From Pseudomonadota bacterium (GTDB lineage: Bacteria > Pseudomonadota > Gammaproteobacteria > Burkholderiales > Burkholderiaceae_E): a DNA stretch of 9,104 bases. This document shows positions 5,707 through 9,104 of the stretch, piece after piece. Position 1 is the first letter of the stretch; every line of letters starts with the position of its first letter. The notes below the pieces were generated by a model. It was not told where the DNA came from. It did not search any database and was given only the letters and a program-made list of their open reading frames with translations. The stretch lies in NCBI GenBank assembly GCA_023389175.1, contig JAEWEW010000384.1, positions 1 to 9,104 on the forward strand, in the 5' to 3' direction. Both the position numbers and the translations under genes were made by a program.

Positions 5707-6953
5707 GCGCACCATCCGGACCCGCTTCCCCGCAGCCCCGGTCCTTCGCGGCCCTGCACCATCCCGGCTATCGCATCTACTTCGCCACCAACGCGCTGGC
5801 GATGATGGCCGACAGCATCGAGCACGTCATCAGCTACTGGATGATGCACGAGAAGTTCGCGTCCCCTGAGCTGGCCGGCTTCGCGGTGATCTCGCACTGG
5901 GTGCCGTTCCTGTTGTTCTCGGTCTGGTCGGGCGCGCTGGCGGACCGGTTCGACCCGCGCCGCCTGGTCCAGATCGGCATGCTGCTCTTCATCGCTGCCT
6001 CGCTCGGCTGGGCGTACTTCCTCGTGACCGACACGCTCGAGATGTGGCATGCCATGGCGCTCCTGGTGGTGCACGGATTCGCCGGCGTGTTCTGGGCGCC
6101 GCCGAGCCAGGTACTGATCCACGACATCGTCGGAGCCGGGCTGCTGCAGAGCGCCGTGCGGCTCAACGCGACGGCGCGCTGGCTGGGCCTGCTGGCCGGC
6201 CCCGCGGTCGGGGCCGGCTTTCTGCTGGCCATCGGACCGGTCTGGGGGCTGCTCGCCAATGCGCTCTTCTTCCTGCCGCTGCTCGCGTGGCTCTGGAAGG
6301 CACCCTACGGGCCGCGGTTCCGCAAGGGCATGCCGTCACCGGCGCGCGCGGTACGTGGATTCGCCGACATCGTGCAGACGGTGCGGGAGATCTCCGGCAA
6401 CCGCACCGTCGCCTCGATGACGCTGCTTGCCGGCGGCGCCTCGCTCTTCGTCGGCAATGCCTACCAGGCCCAGATGCCCGCCTTCGCCAATGACCTCGGC
6501 CACCTGCATGCCGACTTCTCCTACAGCGCGCTGTTGGCGGCGGATGCCGCGGGCGCGCTGCTCGCCGGTCTGGTGCTGGAGAGCCGCGGACTGCTGCCGC
6601 CACGGCCGCGCACCGCCTTCGTCCTGGCGATGATCTGGTGCGTGGCGATCGGAGGCTTCGCGCTCGCGCCCCTGTTCCCGCTCGCCCTGGCGCTCCTCTT
6701 CGTCGCGGGCTTCGTCGAGCTCTCCTTCGCGGCCATGGCCCAGACGCTGGTCCAGTTGCATGCGCCGGCGCAGAGCCGTGGCCGCGTGATCGGGCTGTTC
6801 AACATGGCCGCGCTCGGCCTGCGTGCCTTCGCGGGCGTGACCGTGGGGCTCCTGGGTGGCCTCATCGGCATCCACTGGTCACTCGCGGCAAGCGCCGCGG
6901 CGCTGTTGCTGCTGGCCGCGGCAATGCTGGCCTGGCAGGTGCGATCAGGCTAG
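5703..6953 (+). CDS. MFS transporter, probable exporter (EntS/MFS_3-like)
   Basis: This 416-residue major facilitator superfamily protein of the inner membrane is predicted to have twelve membrane segments. Motif A, between the second and third segments, is visible as GALADRFDPRRLVQ at about residues 77-90. The N-terminal FAALHHPGYRIYFATNALAMMAD and the HVISYWMM segment are typical of MFS proteins annotated as EntS-like or antibiotic exporters. A second-half counterpart (QSRGRVIGLFNMAALGLRAFAGV) is also typical. The substrate is unknown. I chose the GTG at 5703 because AGGGA (5692-5696) lies six bases ahead and the protein then begins shortly before the first membrane segment. An in-frame ATG at 5649 would add 18 residues, and an open frame back to 5421 only overlaps vapB. 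It is divergent from vapB and convergent with the cupin gene, 22 bases away. Confidence 0.88.
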   Translation: MSAPSGPASPQPRSFAALHHPGYRIYFATNALAMMADSIEHVISYWMMHEKFASPELAGFAVISHWVPFLLFSVWSGALADRFDPRRLVQIGMLLFIAASLGWAYFLVTDTLEMWHAMALLVVHGFAGVFWAPPSQVLIHDIVGAGLLQSAVRLNATARWLGLLAGPAVGAGFLLAIGPVWGLLANALFFLPLLAWLWKAPYGPRFRKGMPSPARAVRGFADIVQTVREISGNRTVASMTLLAGGASLFVGNAYQAQMPAFANDLGHLHADFSYSALLAADAAGALLAGLVLESRGLLPPRPRTAFVLAMIWCVAIGGFALAPLFPLALALLFVAGFVELSFAAMAQTLVQLHAPAQSRGRVIGLFNMAALGLRAFAGVTVGLLGGLIGIHWSLAASAAALLLLAAAMLAWQVRSG

Positions 6954-6957
6954 CCTG
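6946..6957. repeat. Perfect 12-base palindrome over the MFS stop codon
   Basis: CAGGCTAGCCTG reads the same on both strands and contains the TAG stop of the MFS gene. It sits in the 22-base convergent gap with the cupin gene. It could be chance, or part of a bidirectional termination structure, but no T-run accompanies it. Confidence 0.3.
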
Positions 6958-6975
6958 GCATCGCCCGGCACGGTT

Positions 6976-7368
6976 TCATGCCTTCCGCTCCGCCACCGTC
7001 GGGTGGGTGACGGTCTCGAACCGTCCGGGCATCACGATCTCCAGCAGTTCCAGGTCATCGGAGTGGCCGAGCTCCGTGTGCCGGATGCCCGGCGGCTGGT
7101 GCACGCAGGTGCCGGCCTCGAGCAGCACGTCGCCGACGCCTTCGTAGTTGAATCTGATCCAGCCCTTCAGCACGTAGACCAGCTGAAAGTTGACGTCGTG
7201 ATGGTGCAGTTCGCTCAGGGCGGGCGCGCCGGGGATCGCGCGGATGACGTGCGCGACCACCGCGCCATCGGTGGCCTCGAGGATGCCGAGATCACGGTAC
7301 TCGAAGAACGAGCGCAGTCCCTTGCGCTCGAAGGCCGCGTCGGCGGCATGACTGACGGAAAACTTCAT
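6976..7368 (-). CDS. Single-domain cupin protein
   Basis: This 130-residue protein consists of one small beta-barrel cupin domain, probably cytosolic and metal-binding; the reaction or ligand cannot be told. Cupin motif 1 is at about residues 53-69 (ELHHHDVNFQLVYVLKG), with His55 and His57 as ligands and Gln62 at the place of the usual glutamate. Motif 2 is at about 86-100 (GTCVHQPPGIRHTELG), with His97 as the last ligand. The ATG at 7368 follows AGGAG seven bases upstream. Similar short cupins are widespread and mostly uncharacterised in betaproteobacteria. It is divergent from psd over a 131-base gap and convergent with the MFS gene; neither arrangement suggests a function. Confidence 0.88.
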   Translation of the reverse strand: MKFSVSHAADAAFERKGLRSFFEYRDLGILEATDGAVVAHVIRAIPGAPALSELHHHDVNFQLVYVLKGWIRFNYEGVGDVLLEAGTCVHQPPGIRHTELGHSDDLELLEIVMPGRFETVTHPTVAERKA

Positions 7369-7499
7369 CGTGGGGCTCCTGCCGGTTCTCGAGGGCGCGG
7401 GCCATGCCGCGGCCGCGCAGGCTCGAGTATCGCCCGGACGATGGCGGCCCGCACGCGGGGTGCCGATAGAATGGGACGAGGACCAGCTCCGGAATCCTC
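7369..7499. other. Divergent intergenic region between the cupin gene and psd
   Basis: This spacer must hold the start signals of both genes. I see the cupin ribosome binding site (AGGAG on the minus strand, 7376-7380). On the plus strand TAGAAT (7467-7472) resembles a -10 box and would give psd a leader of about 20 bases, but no -35 box is visible at a suitable distance. Two CTCGAG sites (7388 and 7422) flank a GC-rich stretch with a weak six-base-pair inverted repeat (GCGCGG at 7395, CCGCGC at 7413). Promoter assignment is tentative. Confidence 0.3.
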
Positions 7500-8450
7500 G
7501 TGCCCAGCCTGTTCGTCGCCTCCCAATACCTCCTGCCCAAGCGCGCCGTGACGGTGCTTGCGGGCCGCTTCGCCGGCGCCCGCGCCGGTCGCCTCACGAC
7601 GGCCGCGATCCGCTGGTTCGTCGCTCGCTACGGGGTCGACATGGCGCAGGCGCTCGAGCCGGACATCCGCGGCTACCCGACCTTCAACGACTTCTTCACG
7701 CGCGCGTTCAAGCCGGGCACCCGTCCGATCGCATCCGCTGACCTGGTGTGCCCGATCGACGGCGCGATCAGCCAGTGCGGCCGCATCGAGCACGACCAGA
7801 TCTTCCAGGCCAAGGGTCATCGCTACACCACGACGGCGCTGCTCGGCGGCGAGGCCGAGCTTGGCACCCGGTTCCGCGACGGCAGCTTCGCGACGCTCTA
7901 CCTGAGCCCGCGGGATTACCACCGGATCCACATGCCGTGCGACGGGCGCCTCGCGCGGATGATCCATGTGCCGGGCGATCTTTTCTCCGTCAATCCGCAG
8001 ACCGCGCGCGGCGTGCCCGGCCTCTTCGCCCGCAACGAGCGGGTGGTGTGCCTCTTCGATTCACCGCACGGCATGTTCGCGATGGTGTTGGTGGGCGCGA
8101 CCATCGTCGGCAGCATGGCGACCGTCTGGCACGGTGTCGTGAACCCGCCGCGTCCGGGCGCGATCCGGCAGTGGACCTACGAGCGGGAGGCGGTGACGCT
8201 CGCACGGGGCGAGGAGATGGGCCGGTTCCTGCTGGGGTCCACGGTGGTGCTGCTGTTCCCGTCCCGCCCGGCGGTCGCGTTCGAGCCCGGCTGGGAGCCG
8301 CAGGCGCCGGTTCGAATGGGCGAGGCGATGGCGCGCTTCGTCGAAGGCCCCGGAGTCGGCCGCGCGCCGGCCGCGAAGCCGGCGGGGCCGGCGGTCGACG
8401 GCGACCAGGGGGCGAATTCCGGCCCGGTCCGCGCTACGAACCCTTCCTGA
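7500..8450 (+). CDS. psd: Phosphatidylserine decarboxylase proenzyme
   Basis: The enzyme decarboxylates phosphatidylserine to phosphatidylethanolamine at the inner membrane, the last step of the main bacterial pathway to that lipid. It cleaves itself at an LGST motif to make a pyruvoyl cofactor: here LGST spans 245-248, with Ser247 becoming the pyruvoyl group at the start of the small alpha chain. Asp87 in CPIDG and His144 in YHRIHMPC complete the Asp-His-Ser triad known from E. coli (90, 147, 254). Other matching blocks are QYLLPKRAVT, TFNDFFTR, QAKGHRY, VPGDLFSVN and LFARNERVVCLFD. At 316 residues it is about the size of the E. coli enzyme, with an Ala/Pro/Gly-rich tail after residue 283. 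The start is the GTG at 7500, since an in-frame stop lies at 7467. Its 3' end overlaps the opposite-strand gene by 17 bases. Confidence 0.96.
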   Translation: MPSLFVASQYLLPKRAVTVLAGRFAGARAGRLTTAAIRWFVARYGVDMAQALEPDIRGYPTFNDFFTRAFKPGTRPIASADLVCPIDGAISQCGRIEHDQIFQAKGHRYTTTALLGGEAELGTRFRDGSFATLYLSPRDYHRIHMPCDGRLARMIHVPGDLFSVNPQTARGVPGLFARNERVVCLFDSPHGMFAMVLVGATIVGSMATVWHGVVNPPRPGAIRQWTYEREAVTLARGEEMGRFLLGSTVVLLFPSRPAVAFEPGWEPQAPVRMGEAMARFVEGPGVGRAPAAKPAGPAVDGDQGANSGPVRATNPS

Positions 8451-9104
8451 CCAGCGGGCAGCTGGACTTCCCGATCGGCAGGAAAGCCTCGTCGCCGGGG
8501 ATCGTCGCGATCTTGCGGTAGTAGTCCCACGGATACCTGGAATCGCCGGGCGACTTGACCTGCATCAGGTACATGTCGTGCACCATCCGCCCGTCGGCGC
8601 GGATGCGACCGTTGCGGGCGAAGAAGTCGTTGACGGGGGTGGCCTTCATGCGGGCCATCACCTTGTCGGGATCGGTGGTGCCGGCGTCGCGCACCGCCCG
8701 CAGATAGTGCAGCGTGGACGAGTAGTTCGCCGCCTGGATCGCCGTGGGCATCTTCTTCATGCGCTCGAAGAACCGGCGCGACCACTGCCGCGTCTCGTCG
8801 TCGGCATCCCAGTAGAAGGCTTCGGTCATCAGCAGGCCTTCGGAGGCCGCGAGCCCGGCGCCATGGATGTCGGTGATGAACACGGCGAGGCCGGCGAGCT
8901 GCTGGCGGCCGCCCTCCAGCACCTTGAACTCGCGTGCGGACTTGATCGAGTTGATGGTGTCCGTGCCGCCGTTCGCGAGCCCGATGATCCGGGCGCCGGA
9001 TGCCTGCGCCTGGAGCATGAACGACGAGAAATCGTTGGCATTGAAGGGATGTCGCGCGCTGCCGAGCACCTTGCCGCCTTCCTCCTTGACCACCTGGCTC
9101 ACGT
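8434..9104 (-). CDS. ABC transporter substrate-binding protein, branched-chain amino acid (LivK) type, C-terminal part
   Basis: This is the C-terminal part of a periplasmic binding protein of the type I fold (Peripla_BP_6 group), which delivers small ligands such as branched-chain amino acids, amides or aromatic acids to a Liv-type ABC permease. About 223 residues are present of a normal 380-410; the N-terminus and signal peptide lie beyond the right edge. Seen are NANDFSSFMLQAQASGARIIGLANGGTD cut in two blocks (NANDFSSFMLQ, GARIIGLANGG), the FITDIHGAGL segment, the EAFYWDADDETRQWSRRF block and the AANYSSTLHYLRAVRDAG helix. The C-terminal YYRKIATIPGDEAFLPIG, followed by SSCPL, is a common ending in betaproteobacterial and rhizobial members. 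The ligand cannot be told. The TAG stop lies inside psd, so the two genes overlap tail to tail by 17 bases. Confidence 0.88.
   Translation of the reverse strand, partial: VSQVVKEEGGKVLGSARHPFNANDFSSFMLQAQASGARIIGLANGGTDTINSIKSAREFKVLEGGRQQLAGLAVFITDIHGAGLAASEGLLMTEAFYWDADDETRQWSRRFFERMKKMPTAIQAANYSSTLHYLRAVRDAGTTDPDKVMARMKATPVNDFFARNGRIRADGRMVHDMYLMQVKSPGDSRYPWDYYRKIATIPGDEAFLPIGKSSCPLVRKGS

Noticed and set aside
6946..6957. Palindrome at the MFS stop as an intrinsic terminator
   Set aside because: There is no unpaired loop and no T-run, so it cannot form a normal terminator hairpin.
7365..7967. Minus-strand open frame opposite the start of psd
   Set aside because: No recognisable motif; it lies antisense to the well-conserved Psd sequence.

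Overview
The window is a very GC-rich chromosomal segment, packed with genes on both strands. The set of families points to a proteobacterium, most likely a betaproteobacterium of the Burkholderiales type. The evidence is a Sox/flavocytochrome sulfur-oxidation cluster, a YfcF-type glutathione transferase, an E. coli-like proteobacterial phosphatidylserine decarboxylase and a LivK-type periplasmic binding protein. The taxonomic placement is inference; there is no rRNA or other marker here. I see no tRNA, rRNA, CRISPR array, insertion sequence or phage gene, and no gene-free stretch longer than about 130 bases.

Left part (about 1-3226, + strand): the end of a reduced-sulfur oxidation operon, soxY (5' end outside the window), soxZ, soxA, a monoheme cytochrome c and fccB. 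Three of the four junctions overlap by 1 or 4 bases and the fourth gap is 15 bases, so the five genes are probably one transcript. SoxYZ carries the sulfur substrate on a cysteine near the SoxY C-terminus, SoxA supplies the diheme subunit that loads it, and the cytochrome plus FccB look like the two subunits of a flavocytochrome c sulfide dehydrogenase. Two things are unusual: SoxY lacks the classic GGCGG ending, and no soxX or soxB follows soxA.

Middle part (3238-5578, - strand): a yfcF-type glutathione transferase faces fccB tail to tail. Upstream of it on the same strand is a compact trio: a vapB-like antitoxin, a vapC PIN toxin and an EamA-family transporter. Both the toxin and the transporter appear to start with TTG codons placed at the stop codon of the preceding gene. 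A consensus-like promoter sits so close to vapB that its mRNA should be leaderless or nearly so.

Right part (5703-9104): an MFS exporter (+), a single-domain cupin (-), phosphatidylserine decarboxylase psd (+), and the C-terminal part of a branched-chain-amino-acid-type ABC substrate-binding protein (-) that runs off the right edge and overlaps psd tail to tail by 17 bases. These look like independent housekeeping or accessory genes rather than one pathway. I found no convincing wholly new multi-gene system; the best leads are the divergent SoxY in its SoxX-less context and the translational layout of the vapBC-transporter unit.
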